Assembly (NCBI RefSeq): GCF_030388245.1
Contig: NZ_CP098360.1
Location: 1,944,501-2,008,500, forward strand
DNA: 64,000 nt
From: Paracoccus sp. TOH
GTDB taxonomy: Bacteria; Pseudomonadota; Alphaproteobacteria; Rhodobacterales; Rhodobacteraceae
Direction: 5' to 3'
Positions 35,902 through 45,242 of the stretch are shown piece by piece; the first letter of the stretch is position 1, and the number at the start of each line of letters is the position of its first letter. The position numbers and the translations under genes were made by a program. Below the pieces are notes generated by a model. That model was not told where the DNA came from. It worked only from the letters and a program-made list of their open reading frames with translations, and made no database searches.

Positions 35902-36860
35902 CTGTCACCACCCTTGCCCTGATGCTGTCCGCGACCACGGTGTCGGCGCAGACCAGGCTGACGCTCTATACCTCGCAATCGCCGGAAATCGCGCAGCAGA
36001 CCGTCGACGCCTTCATGGCCAAGCATCCCGACATCACCGTGGAATGGATGCGCAACGGCACCTCGCAGCTGATGAACATCCTGACCGCCGAGCAGCAGGC
36101 CGGCGGCATCAAGGCCGATGTGCTGCTGGTCGCCGACAGCATCAACCTGGGCACGCTGAAAAGCCAGGGCCTGCTGCTGGCCTGGCCCGAGGCCCCGGTC
36201 GAAGGCATCGACCCGCTGATGTATGATGCCGACAAGACCTTCTTCGGCACCAAGATCTCCTCCACCGGCATCGTCTACAACACCCAGATCGCCGCGCCCG
36301 TCACCGGCTGGGCCGATCTGTTCCGGGATGCCAATGCCGGCCAGATCGTCGCCCCGAGCCCGCTTTATTCCGGCGCGGCGCTGGTCCACATGCATTCGCT
36401 GCTGCAGGACGCCGCCCAGGGCTGGGGCTATTACCAGCGTCTGAACGCGCTTGGCGTGGTGCCCGAAGGCGGCAATGGCCCGGTGCTCAAGGCCGTGGCC
36501 GGGGGGCAGGTGAAATATGGCGTCAACATCGATGCCGATGTGCTGCGCGCCAAAAAGGCGGGCTCGCCGGTGGAATTCGTCTACCCGACCGAAGGCGCCA
36601 GTTTCTTCACCGAGCCGGTGGCGATCCTTGCCGGCACCGATCAGGTCGAAGCGGCCCGGATCTTCGTCAGCTTCGTGCTGTCGGAAGAGGGCCAGAAGCT
36701 CGCCGCCGAACAGGGCTACATGCCGGTCGATCCCAAGGTCGCCTCGCCCGAGGGGATGCCCGCGCTGTCCGAGATCAAGCTGCTGCCGCTGGATGCCGAC
36801 CGCGCGGTGGCCGAGGATGCCGAGGCCCGCACCACGTTCACCGAGATCTTCGGCGGCTGA
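35892..36860 (+). CDS. ABC transporter periplasmic substrate-binding protein, AfuA/FbpA-like
   Basis: A 322-residue receptor with signal peptide 'MRMTVTTLALMLSATTVSAQ' and a mature start 'TRLTLYTSQSPEIAQQTVDAFMAKHPDITVEWMRNGTSQLM' of the Fe3+/sugar-phosphate/phosphonate binding family. 'PLYSGAALVHMHSLLQDAAQGWGYYQRL' and 'FFTEPVAILAGTDQVEAARIFVSFVLSEEGQ' are typical. There is no obvious iron-binding Tyr pair, so a phosphorylated organic ligand is as likely as Fe3+, the more so given the phosphatase downstream (inference). Overlaps the ATPase gene; GGAG lies 8 nt before the start. Confidence 0.85.
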   Translation: MRMTVTTLALMLSATTVSAQTRLTLYTSQSPEIAQQTVDAFMAKHPDITVEWMRNGTSQLMNILTAEQQAGGIKADVLLVADSINLGTLKSQGLLLAWPEAPVEGIDPLMYDADKTFFGTKISSTGIVYNTQIAAPVTGWADLFRDANAGQIVAPSPLYSGAALVHMHSLLQDAAQGWGYYQRLNALGVVPEGGNGPVLKAVAGGQVKYGVNIDADVLRAKKAGSPVEFVYPTEGASFFTEPVAILAGTDQVEAARIFVSFVLSEEGQKLAAEQGYMPVDPKVASPEGMPALSEIKLLPLDADRAVAEDAEARTTFTEIFGG

Positions 36861-36866
36861 CCGGGG

Positions 36867-38594
36867 ATGACCTCGGTTCCGAACAGCACGGGGGCGCCGC
36901 GCGCGCCCCTTTTCAGGCTTTCCTCCGACAGGATCGTGCTGGCCCTGCTGGCCGTGCTAATCCTGTCGGTTTCCGTGGCGCCGATGCTGCGGCTGGCGCA
37001 GGCGGCGCTTTTCGATGATGGCGGGCTGGCGATCGAGCGGCTGGCGAAGCTGTTCTCGCGCCCGCAGACCGGGGCTGCGATCTGGAACACCATCCAGATT
37101 TCTCTGGCCTCGACCCTGGTTTCCCTGCTGGTCGGCACGGTCTTCGCGGTGATCATGGTGCAGACCGACCTTGGCGGCAAATCGGCGCTGGTGTTTGCCT
37201 TCGTGCTGCCTTTGATGATCCCGCCGCAGGTGACGGCCATGGCCTGGATTCAGGCCTTCTCGCCCTCCGGCCCGGTGCTGGGCGTCCTTGGCCTGTCGAT
37301 GGAGGCAGGCACGCGGCATCCGTTGTATTCCAAGGCCGGGATCATCCTGCTTCTGGGCATCTACAATGCGCCGCTGGTCTATCTGGCGATGCAGGCCAGC
37401 CTGCGCCGCATTCCGCTGGATCTGGCCGAGGCGGCGCGCGCCGCCGGCGCCGGTCCGCTCCGGGTGCTGCTGACGGTGATCCTGCCCTTGGCACGCGGCG
37501 GCATGGTGGCGGCGGCCAGCCTTGCCTTCGTCTCGGCCATCGGAAACTTCGGCATTCAGGCCATGCTGGGCATCCCCGCGCGCGTGCCGACGCTGATCAC
37601 CCAGATCTATCAGCAGATCAACGGGCTGGGGCCAAGCGCCCTGCCGAACATGGCGGCGCTGTCCCTGGTGCTGACCGCCCTGACCGTGGCGGGCGTGCTG
37701 CTGGCCGCGCGCGCGGGCGATCGCAGCGACACCCGCGTCGATCTGGGCAGCCGCCCCCTGACGCTTCCGCTGGGCCGGGCCGGGGCCGTGATCGCGGCGC
37801 TGCTTTGGGGCTATCTCATCGTCTCGCTGCTGCTGCCGCTGTCGGCGCTGCTTCAGACCTCGCTGGTCCCCGCCTACGGCCTGCCGCTGACGGCGGAGAC
37901 GGCGACGTTGAAGAACTACGTCTCGGCGCTGTTCCAGCAAGTGTCGCTGCGCGATGCCTTCGTCACCTCGCTGTGGCTGACGCTGGTCACCATGGGCTTC
38001 CTGATGCTGGCCTCGGTTTTCCTGGGCTATTTCCTGACCTGGCGGCGCGGGCCCTTGGTGCGGCTGCTCCAATTCGGGTCCGAGGCCGCCTATACCCTGC
38101 CGGGCATCACGCTGGGCGTCGCGATGATCCTGCTGTTCCTGCGGCCGTTGCCGGGGGTCGGGGTGTCGATCTATGGCACGCCCTGGATCATCCTGGCCGC
38201 CTATGTCGCGGGTTTCTTCGCGCTGGCGCTGCGCCCGGTGCTGTCGGGCTATGCCCAGATCGACCGCGCGCTGGAAGAGGCCGCGCAGGTTGCGGGCGCA
38301 GGTTTTCTGCGCCGGATGCGCGACGTGATCTGGCCGCTGATCGCACCGACCGCCATCGCCGCCGCCGTGATCGTCTTCATGACCGCGATCAACGAGATCC
38401 AGACCTCGATCCTGCTGATCTCCTCGGGCACCCGCACCATCGGGCCGATGATCATCTTCCTCGAGGAAGGCGGCGCCTCGACCCTCGCCGCCGCCGTGGG
38501 GTGCCTGATGATCCTGGGCGTGCTGGCGCTGATGCTGCTGTCGACGGCGCTGTCGCGCTTCCTGCCGAAAGGCGTGTTGCCATGGCAGTTCTGA
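36867..38594 (+). CDS. ABC transporter permease, two fused membrane domains (FbpB/AfuB type)
   Basis: A 575-residue permease with two copies of the binding-protein-dependent transport domain, about 12 hydrophobic segments. Each half has an EAA loop: 'LAEAARAAGAGPLRVLLTVILPLARGG' and 'LEEAAQVAGAGFLRRMRDVIWPLIAPT'. This fused form is usual for Fe3+- and phosphonate/sugar-phosphate-type importers. It follows the receptor gene by 6 nt and overlaps the next gene by 13 nt. Confidence 0.9.
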   Translation: MTSVPNSTGAPRAPLFRLSSDRIVLALLAVLILSVSVAPMLRLAQAALFDDGGLAIERLAKLFSRPQTGAAIWNTIQISLASTLVSLLVGTVFAVIMVQTDLGGKSALVFAFVLPLMIPPQVTAMAWIQAFSPSGPVLGVLGLSMEAGTRHPLYSKAGIILLLGIYNAPLVYLAMQASLRRIPLDLAEAARAAGAGPLRVLLTVILPLARGGMVAAASLAFVSAIGNFGIQAMLGIPARVPTLITQIYQQINGLGPSALPNMAALSLVLTALTVAGVLLAARAGDRSDTRVDLGSRPLTLPLGRAGAVIAALLWGYLIVSLLLPLSALLQTSLVPAYGLPLTAETATLKNYVSALFQQVSLRDAFVTSLWLTLVTMGFLMLASVFLGYFLTWRRGPLVRLLQFGSEAAYTLPGITLGVAMILLFLRPLPGVGVSIYGTPWIILAAYVAGFFALALRPVLSGYAQIDRALEEAAQVAGAGFLRRMRDVIWPLIAPTAIAAAVIVFMTAINEIQTSILLISSGTRTIGPMIIFLEEGGASTLAAAVGCLMILGVLALMLLSTALSRFLPKGVLPWQF

Positions 38595-39613
38595 CGGCCT
38601 TCAGCGGCTTGGGCGGCAAGTCCCCGGCAGCCTTCCTGCTGGAGATTGCCGGGCGCCGCATCCTGCTGGACCTGGGCGAGGGGCCGACGCCGGGCCAGCG
38701 GCCGGATCTGCGGGGCATCGGACGGGTCGATGCGATCTTCCTGTCCCACGCGCATATCGACCATGTCGGGGCCATCGACCTCTGGCCGCGGCTGGGCTGT
38801 CCTCCGGTTTTCGCCACCCGCGCCACCTTCGATGCCCTGCCGCTGCTGGGCCTGCATCTGCCGCGCCACGCCTGCCACGCCCTGCCGCTGCAGGGTCCTG
38901 CGCAACTGCTGGACCTGCCGGCCCGGGTCGGACGCAACGGGCATGCCATGGGCGGCATCTGGCTGCATCTGCCGCAGGAGGGCGGCGCGCTTTACATGGG
39001 CGACTGGAGCCGGGAATCCGGGCTTCTGCCCCTCGATCCTCCGCCCCGGGCAGATCTGGTGGTCACCGATCTTTCCTATGGTGACCGCGATCAGGTTTTG
39101 GCCGAGCAGGTGCAGGCGCTGGCGGACAGCGTTGCCCCCGGCATGGTGCTGCCGGTGCCGATCCTCGGGCGTGGCGCGGATATGGCGCTGCGGCTGTCCG
39201 CACTCGGCCTGTCGCCGGTCGTCTGTCCGCAGGTCCGGGCCGAGCTGCAGGGCGCTTTGCCCAGCCTGCGCAGCATTTCCACCGCGTCGGAGGCCCGGGA
39301 CGGCGATGTGATCATCGCCGCGGACACCGAGCGGCCCGGCGATCTGGTGTCAGGCCTGATCGCCGATCCGCGGGGCTGGCGGTTCCTCTTTACCGGCCAT
39401 GTTGCCCCCGGCAGCCCGGCAACCCGGTTGATCGCCGAGGGTCGCGCCAACCGGCATCCCTGGAACGTGCATCCCCGGGCCCGCGATCAGCTCTGGCTGG
39501 CGGAAATCACCGGCGCCAGACATCTGGTTCCCGCCTTCGGGGCGTTGGACGAGGCCCCTGAACTCGCCCGAGCCCTTGCCCCGATCTGGCGACCGGACCG
39601 CATCTGCCCCTGA
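38582..39613 (+). CDS. Metallo-beta-lactamase-fold hydrolase, beta-CASP-like
   Basis: A 343-residue protein starting 'FSGLGGKSPAAFLLEIAGRRILLDLGEG', with the metal motif HAHIDH at residues 56-61 and later possible ligands in 'LYMGDWSRESG'. 'FLFTGHVAPGSPATRLIAEGRANRHPWNVHPRARDQLWLAEITGARHLVPAFG' resembles the C-terminal region of beta-CASP proteins. Nuclease, phosphodiesterase or another hydrolase activity cannot be told apart. It overlaps the permease gene by 13 nt and precedes the phosphatase by 18 nt, so it belongs to the transporter operon, which is uncommon for this family. Confidence 0.8.
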   Translation: MAVLTAFSGLGGKSPAAFLLEIAGRRILLDLGEGPTPGQRPDLRGIGRVDAIFLSHAHIDHVGAIDLWPRLGCPPVFATRATFDALPLLGLHLPRHACHALPLQGPAQLLDLPARVGRNGHAMGGIWLHLPQEGGALYMGDWSRESGLLPLDPPPRADLVVTDLSYGDRDQVLAEQVQALADSVAPGMVLPVPILGRGADMALRLSALGLSPVVCPQVRAELQGALPSLRSISTASEARDGDVIIAADTERPGDLVSGLIADPRGWRFLFTGHVAPGSPATRLIAEGRANRHPWNVHPRARDQLWLAEITGARHLVPAFGALDEAPELARALAPIWRPDRICP

Positions 39614-39631
39614 CAGAAGAAAGCCAAATCC

Positions 39632-40216
39632 ATGCTGATCGAGGAAACCCCCCGCGAGCGAGCCGAGAATGACACCGCGATCCTTGTTCCGGTCCATGAC
39701 CTGGTCTTGCCTCCCGGCCGGATCTGCCGTCTTCACGTCGGCAATCTGGCCGGCGCCAGCGATGGCGCCGCGCTGTCGGACGCCGGCATCACCTCATCGC
39801 TGAACGTGTCGCTGAACGTCGATGTCGGCCCCCTGCCACTGCCCGACGGCACCCATATGCGCCGTGCCAAGGTGGGGCTGATCGACGGGGCCGGCAACAC
39901 GCCCGCCCATCTCGCCGCCGCCGTGCTGGCCCTGGAAGGGTTGGTCACGCAGGCCAGTCCCGGCAAGCCGCACTATCCCGCCCATCGCGCCGGCCATGTG
40001 CTGGTGCATTGCCGGGGCGGGCGGTCGCGATCGGTCATCGTGCTGGCGATCTATCTGCATCTGCGCGCCGTCGGGACGTTCCCGACGCTGGACAGCGCGG
40101 TGTCCCATATCCGCCGGGCGCGCGGCAATTCGGACATCTACCCGCTGCCTCCGATGCTGGATCTGGCGCGGGTGGTTCTGGCCAGCGCGGGCCTGCCCGC
40201 CCTGCTGCACGGTTAA
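39632..40216 (+). CDS. Dual-specificity-type protein phosphatase
   Basis: A 194-residue Cys-dependent phosphatase. 'GHVLVHCRGGRSRSVIVLAIYL' contains the HCX5R signature (Cys127, Arg133), and 'KVGLIDGAGNTPAHLAAAV' offers the general-acid Asp85. N-terminal 'ICRLHVGNLAGASDGAALSDAGITSSLNVS' is the DSP fold entry. The substrate could be a protein, RNA or a small phosphate ester; being last in an import operon favours a small molecule released after uptake (inference). Confidence 0.85.
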   Translation: MLIEETPRERAENDTAILVPVHDLVLPPGRICRLHVGNLAGASDGAALSDAGITSSLNVSLNVDVGPLPLPDGTHMRRAKVGLIDGAGNTPAHLAAAVLALEGLVTQASPGKPHYPAHRAGHVLVHCRGGRSRSVIVLAIYLHLRAVGTFPTLDSAVSHIRRARGNSDIYPLPPMLDLARVVLASAGLPALLHG

Positions 40217-40424
40217 CCCTTCCCCTGCAGGAGCCGTTGCCGCCTCGCCGCCCGACCCGGACTACCCTATGCTCCAGGATCACAGGCGCGGCAGATCAGC
40301 CGCACCATCGCCGGGAAGACCGCATATCGGATTCTTATCGGATCATCCTCGCATCCGGCTTGACCCCAAGGAGAGTTGAGGATGCGCGATCCGAGGGGCC
40401 GGCCGAAAGCGCAAGGAATGGATC

Positions 40425-40931
40425 ATGGCACAGCATGACCGGCAGGGCGCCGCGGCGATCAATGGGGGCCGCTCCGGCGGTTCGTCGCAGCAGGCGGGCT
40501 GACCAATCCGGCGGACGGGATCGCCAGCATCGCCTGGGCCTGGACGGCGTCGCTGCTGACGCGCGACCCGGTGCTGATCGCCCTGGTTGCCGTGGCGCTG
40601 CGGCTTCCCTGGGTCCTGTTCGCGATACCGGCCGGGATCGTCACCGACAGGGCCGTCCGGCGCAGGCTCATCCTCGGCATGGATGCGCTGCGGGCTGCGG
40701 CTTTCGGCGGCGCGGCCGTGGCGCCCTGGTCGGCCTTGCCGCTGACCGCGCCGCCGCAGGTCGGGGTGTCCTCGACTCCCGCTTTCGTGGCGCTGATCCT
40801 TGCAACCCTGACCGTTGGCGCGGCCGACCGCACCCTTCTGGGTGGCCGCAACTGGCATCGCGCTGGTCACCGTGATCGGATGGCAACCGCTTGGAACAGG
40901 TCTCGGCCGCCGGCTGTCCCGGAACGGCTAG
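40425..40931 (+). pseudogene. MFS transporter remnant with large internal deletion
   Basis: The frame starting at ATG 40425 (AAGGA upstream) fails after a G-run at 40464-40468; shifted by one base it reads 'WGPLRRFVAAGGLTNPADG', then 'DPVLIALVAVALRLPWVLF' and 'VRRRLILGMDALRAAAFGG', the first helices of a drug/metabolite MFS protein. After about 40830 the frame breaks, and 40842-40931 encodes 'VAATGIALVTVIGWQPLGTG' plus nine residues and a stop, which looks like an MFS C-terminus. About 250 internal residues are missing. It ends 150 nt from the convergent arsH, so it may be an old arsenic-linked efflux gene (inference). Confidence 0.65.
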
Positions 40932-41079
40932 TTCCTCGACAGGTGGGAACTCTGCCCCGCCTCTGCGACATCAAGCTGGACGTGAGCGACCCGGCGCCGG
41001 CAGGGCCAAAGATCCTGTCGCGGGACGCGAACTCGGCGCCCTGCCCAAGGCGGATGGCCTTAGAAGAAACATCTCCGGA

Positions 41080-41787
41080 TCAGGTTGCGGCCTTCAGGTT
41101 CACCCGTTCCTCGAGCTTCGCCGCGGCTTCCCTGCGCTCGCTGTAGCGGTCGGTCAGGAAGGCCGACAGGTCGCGGGTCAGCAGGGTGAACTTCACCAGT
41201 TCCTCCATCACGTCGACGATGCGGTCGTAATAGCTGGACGGCCGCATCCGCCCGGTCTCGTCGAACTCCTGATACGCCTTGGCGACCGAGGACTGGTTCG
41301 GGATGGTCAGCATCCGCATCCAGCGGCCAAGCACGCGCATCTGGTTCACCGCGTTGAAACTTTGCGAGCCGCCCGAAACCTGCATCACCGCCAGCGTCCG
41401 CCCCTGCGTCGGCCGGATCGCCCCCAGGGCCAGCGGGATCCAGTCGATCTGCGCCTTCATCACCCCGGTCATCGCGCCATGACGCTCCGGGCTGGTCCAG
41501 ACCTGGCCTTCGGACCACAGGCACAGATCGCGCAATTCCTGCACCTTGGGGTGATCGGCCCCGGTATCCTCGGGCAGCGGCAGGCCGTGGGCATGAAACA
41601 CCCGGGTCTCGCAGCCGAAATGTCGCAACAGGCGCTCGGCCTCCAGCGTGGCGAAGCGGCTGTAGGAGCGTTCGCGCAACGAGCCGTAAAGCAGCAGGAT
41701 GCGCGGCGGATGGATGGCACGCGGCAGTTCGGGGATCGCGGGCGCACGCAGGCAGTCGGGTGCCAGGTTCGGCAGGTCGGGGATCAT
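41080..41787 (-). CDS. arsH: ArsH NADPH-dependent FMN reductase (organoarsenical oxidase)
   Basis: A 235-residue flavoprotein. '[26 protein letters not shown]' is the ArsH FMN-binding N-terminus; '[24 protein letters not shown]' and '[31 protein letters not shown]' are characteristic. ArsH oxidises trivalent methylarsenicals to less toxic pentavalent forms. The start overlaps the arsR stop by four bases. No arsenite pump or arsenate reductase is in the window; only a broken MFS gene lies downstream. Confidence 0.94.
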   Translation of the reverse strand: MIPDLPNLAPDCLRAPAIPELPRAIHPPRILLLYGSLRERSYSRFATLEAERLLRHFGCETRVFHAHGLPLPEDTGADHPKVQELRDLCLWSEGQVWTSPERHGAMTGVMKAQIDWIPLALGAIRPTQGRTLAVMQVSGGSQSFNAVNQMRVLGRWMRMLTIPNQSSVAKAYQEFDETGRMRPSSYYDRIVDVMEELVKFTLLTRDLSAFLTDRYSERREAAAKLEERVNLKAAT

Positions 41788-42143
41788 GGGCGCGCCTCCT
41801 TCCGGGGGGTGCAGGCACAGGACAGTCCGGCCGCCACCGGCGCGCAGATGTCCGGGTGACCGTCGCAGCAGTCGCGCAGGAGAAACTCGATCAGCCCGGT
41901 CAGCGTCGGGAAGACGGCGCTGTAGATGATGAAGCGCCCCTCGCGCCGGGACCGGATCAGCCCGGCATGTTCGAGATGGGAGAGGTGAAACGACAACCCC
42001 GAGATGCTCGCGCCGCCGATGGCCTCGCCGATCGCGCCCGCCGCCATACCCTCCGGCCCTGCCCTGACCAGCAACCGGATGATGCGCAGCCGGGTTTCCT
42101 GCGACAGCGCCGCGAAGCCGGCAAGGGCATGCTGCTCTTCCAT
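41784..42143 (-). CDS. arsR: ArsR family arsenic-responsive repressor
   Basis: A 119-residue winged-helix repressor. HTH '[23 protein letters not shown]' to '[30 protein letters not shown]'. Cys92-Cys93 and Cys100 in '[10 protein letters not shown]', plus Cys109/Cys111, sit at the C-terminal helix, an As(III)-site layout like that of AfArsR-type proteins and unlike the classic CVC motif in the HTH. Coupled to arsH (ATGA overlap). Confidence 0.9.
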   Translation of the reverse strand: MEEQHALAGFAALSQETRLRIIRLLVRAGPEGMAAGAIGEAIGGASISGLSFHLSHLEHAGLIRSRREGRFIIYSAVFPTLTGLIEFLLRDCCDGHPDICAPVAAGLSCACTPRKEARP

Positions 42144-42286
42144 GAAATCAACCCTTCAAGATGTATTGAAATATATGGGCGACGGCCCGATGCTGTCAAG
42201 GCAACGCAGTCGGGTGCGATAGGATCTGCGGCCCGTCCTGCGCTGCGGGCCGCCTCGACGGTCATGGCCCGAACGGAGAGCCGCCG

Positions 42287-43612
42287 TCACCGCAAATGCT
42301 TGCCCTTCGTCTCTGGCGCCCAGAGGATCGACAGTACCAGCCCGAGCAGCGGGAAGCCCGCCATCATCACCAGCGTGGCCGAGAAGCCGAACTGCTGCAG
42401 CAGCCAGGGCAGAAGATAGGTCACCCCCGCGGCCGAGATCCGCGAAAAGGCCGCCGAGAAGCCGACGCCCGTCGCCCGCACATGCGTGTCGAAGATCTCG
42501 GGCGGATAGACGAACTGGATGTTGTTCGCGGCCGGGGCGACGAACATGTAGACCGCGAAAAGCGCGATGACCGCCCAGCCTGGCGCCTGCGGGAACAGCC
42601 CCAGCGCCAGGAAGGTCAGCAGCACGATGACGAAGGTCCAGATCACGAAGCCGCGCCGGCTCATCCAGTGCAGCAGGAACACGCCGAACACCGCCCCGGC
42701 GATCTGGATGGCGTTCAGCGACATGTCCACCGCCGTGGCATCCTTCAGCCCCAGCGACTCGAGCACCGGCGCCATGAAGGTGAAGATGCCGAAGAACGGC
42801 CCGACCTGGCAGAACCAGAAAAAGCCGGAATAAAGCGTCTGCCGCCAGGTCTCGGCGGTGAACAGCTCGCGTGGCGATGCGTGCTTGGCGTTCAGATCGA
42901 CGTCCGGGATGGCGTATTCCGCGCCGAAATGCCGCTCGACAATGGCCTGCGCCTCGGCGTCGCGGCCGCGTGCCTTCAGCCACATCGGCGTCTCGGGCAG
43001 GGTCATCCGCAGCGCGAAGGTGATCAGCGCCGGCACCCCGCTCGAAGCCAGCAGCATCCGCCAATTGTCGCCGTCATAGAACGCGCCGACGATGAAGGCG
43101 ACGGTGAAGCCCACCTGCCAGCCGATCGAGAAGCAGCCCAGCAGCACGCCGCGGCCCTTGCGGCGCGAGAATTCCGCCAGAACCGAGGAGCCCACGGCAT
43201 ATTCGACGCCGATGGCCAGCCCCAGCGCCAGCCGGATCGCCACCAGTTGCCAGACATCCTGCACGACGACCTGCAGCAGCGACAGCAGGATGAAGGCCGC
43301 GAGGTTCCAGGCGAAGACGGGCCGCCGCCCGAAACGGTCCGCCAGATTGCCGAAAAACAGCCCGCCGATGAACACCCCGATCAGCGCGCTCGCGGCGATG
43401 AGACCCTGGCTGATCGCCGAAAGCTGCAGTTCCTGCTTGGCGATGGAAAGTGCCGGCCCGACGATGCCGAGGACATAGCCGTCAAGCGCCGCGCCGCCCA
43501 GGACGGCGGCGGCCGCGACGACATGGATGGGCTTGAGCGGCGCTTCGTCGATGAACAGCCGGCCGGAGGCGTCGCGAGTCGCGGCTGCGCCGGGCAAAAT
43601 GGATATCGCCAT
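42287..43612 (-). CDS. MFS transporter, sugar/aromatic-acid porter type
   Basis: A 441-residue permease with 12 predicted helices. 'GNLADRFGRRPVFAWNLAAFILLSLLQ' is the MFS signature between helices 2 and 3, 'RLALGLAIGVEYAVGSSVLAEFSRRKGRG' the helix 4-5 motif, and 'LPETPMWLKARGRDAEAQAI' the sugar-porter-like end of helix 6. The substrate is not evident. ATG 43612 follows AGGAAGGT; an upstream ATG (43693) would add an unlikely 27-residue tail. Single gene, followed by arsR on the same strand 143 nt away. Confidence 0.88.
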   Translation of the reverse strand: MAISILPGAAATRDASGRLFIDEAPLKPIHVVAAAAVLGGAALDGYVLGIVGPALSIAKQELQLSAISQGLIAASALIGVFIGGLFFGNLADRFGRRPVFAWNLAAFILLSLLQVVVQDVWQLVAIRLALGLAIGVEYAVGSSVLAEFSRRKGRGVLLGCFSIGWQVGFTVAFIVGAFYDGDNWRMLLASSGVPALITFALRMTLPETPMWLKARGRDAEAQAIVERHFGAEYAIPDVDLNAKHASPRELFTAETWRQTLYSGFFWFCQVGPFFGIFTFMAPVLESLGLKDATAVDMSLNAIQIAGAVFGVFLLHWMSRRGFVIWTFVIVLLTFLALGLFPQAPGWAVIALFAVYMFVAPAANNIQFVYPPEIFDTHVRATGVGFSAAFSRISAAGVTYLLPWLLQQFGFSATLVMMAGFPLLGLVLSILWAPETKGKHLR

Positions 43613-44152
43613 GAAACATACCTTCCTGGGTTCAGAATCGGGCGTTCGCTGAAGGCTGGCGAAAGCTCCGCAATGCGTTGTCGTGGTGTCCATGGCCCTC
43701 CACCGACGGGCTCCTCCGCAGGTCCATGGCTCCCCGGCCGGGCTTGCCGGGAAACCCCGGCGACACGCCCCCTATCCTCCCCCGAATGCTCATCGACCTG
43801 GCCGACCCACCGACCGGACCGCGTGCCACCGCTGGTTCCGGCAGGTGCGATCCCGATCGGCCAGGCGGATGACCGGTCGTGTTGGCCCTGGATGTCTTGG
43901 CACCCGGACACGGGCTTATTTCCCCGATCGCCACTTTGCGGCAAACGAGAATATTCTGCTCAGTTGCATTAGAAATTCTAGCGCAGCCCGCCATCGGCCA
44001 TGCGCACCGGCGGAAGGCCCGGTGCCACGGGTTGCGGAGGCTGGGCTTTCAAATGAAATCCGCTCCGGCTGCCGTTTCCGGCGGCCGAAGCGGATCGTGG
44101 TTCCGGGGAAAGACCGGGCGCGAGGCGCCGGCCCGTCCGTTTTCAGATCGCG
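43613..44152. other. 540-nt gap without a supported gene
   Basis: The region between the MFS start and the lipA stop holds no frame with family resemblance or a good ribosome-binding site. A near-perfect inverted repeat TTAGAAATTCTAG at 43969-43981 is the only local structure I noticed, and no gene starts near it on either strand. Confidence 0.5.
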
Positions 44153-45100
44153 TCAGGCGTGGCCCAGCTTTTCCAGCCGCGCCTGACGCAGCCGGGCGAA
44201 ATCGTCGCCGGCGTGATACGAGGACCGCGTCAGCGGCGTCGCAGACACCATCAGGAAGCCCTTGCCATAGGCGGCCTTTTCGTAGCCCTGGAACTCCTCG
44301 GGGGTGACGAAGCGGTCGACGCGGTGATGCTTGGGCGTCGGCTGCAGATACTGGCCGATGGTGATGAAGTCGATATCGGCGGCGCGCATGTCGTCCATGA
44401 CCTGCAGCACGCCCTGCCGGTCCTCGCCCAGGCCGACCATGATCCCCGACTTGGTGAACATGGTCGGGTCCAGCTCCTTGACCTTTTGCAACAGCCGCAG
44501 CGAGTGGAAATAGCGCGCCCCGGGCCGCACGGTCGGGTAAAGCCCGGGCACGGTTTCCAGGTTGTGGTTGAAGACGTCGGGCCGCGCCTCGACCACGGTC
44601 TCCAGCGCGCCGGGCTTCGACTTCAGGAAGTCCGGGGTCAGCACCTCGATGGTGGATTTGGGCGAGCGGTGGCGGATGGCGCGGATGGTCTGGGCGAAAT
44701 GCTCGGCCCCGCCGTCGTCCAGGTCGTCGCGGTCGACCGAGGTGATGACGACATGGTTCAGCCCCAGCTTCTGCACGGCATGGGCGACGCGGCCCGGCTC
44801 GAAGGTGTCCAGCGCATCGGGCCGGCCGGTCTGCACGTTGCAGAAGGAACAGCCGCGGGTGCAGATCTCGCCCATGATCATCATGGTGGCGTGGCCCTGG
44901 CTCCAGCATTCGCCGACGTTCGGGCAGCCCGCCTCTTCGCAGACGGTCGAAAGGCGGTGTTCGCGCAGCAGGTCGCGCGTGTCCTTGTAGCCCTGGCTGG
45001 TCGGCGCCTTGACACGAATCCAGTTCGGCTTTTTCGGCTGGGGCTGGTCGGGACGATGGGCCTTTTCGGGGTGGCGCAGAACCGGGGGCATATCCGCCAT
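44153..45100 (-). CDS. lipA: Lipoyl synthase
   Basis: A 315-residue radical-SAM enzyme inserting two sulfurs into octanoyl domains of 2-oxoacid dehydrogenases and glycine cleavage H protein. The auxiliary cluster Cys are C54, C59 and C65 ('[12 protein letters not shown]'), the radical-SAM triad C80, C84 and C87 ('CTRGCSFC'), and the C-terminal '[11 protein letters not shown]' contains the conserved RSSYHA serine. Length is usual. Monocistronic. Confidence 0.97.
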   Translation of the reverse strand: MADMPPVLRHPEKAHRPDQPQPKKPNWIRVKAPTSQGYKDTRDLLREHRLSTVCEEAGCPNVGECWSQGHATMMIMGEICTRGCSFCNVQTGRPDALDTFEPGRVAHAVQKLGLNHVVITSVDRDDLDDGGAEHFAQTIRAIRHRSPKSTIEVLTPDFLKSKPGALETVVEARPDVFNHNLETVPGLYPTVRPGARYFHSLRLLQKVKELDPTMFTKSGIMVGLGEDRQGVLQVMDDMRAADIDFITIGQYLQPTPKHHRVDRFVTPEEFQGYEKAAYGKGFLMVSATPLTRSSYHAGDDFARLRQARLEKLGHA

Positions 45101-45242
45101 ATCGGCATCCTTTGCTGGGGTCGCCCGAACTTAAGGGTTTTTCGGGGCTTGATCAACGCCAATGCAATGTGCATCTAGAGCCCGTCGATGCCGCGCCGCA
45201 GCATCGACCGAAAGGGAGGAGCGGATGACGAAAGGACCAATC

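Noticed and set aside
40009..40875. A 288-codon plus-strand frame spanning the phosphatase end and the MFS remnant
   Set aside because: It has no ribosome-binding site and no recognisable domain, and it is a shifted frame of the phosphatase and of the broken MFS gene.
43969..43981. TTAGAAATTCTAG as an Irr/ICE iron box
   Set aside because: Spacing between arms is one base rather than the two or three expected, and no gene starts within promoter distance on either strand.
45150..45160. TTGATCAA near the peroxiredoxin start as an FNR/ANR box
   Set aside because: The two half-sites touch; an FNR box needs four bases between TTGAT and ATCAA.
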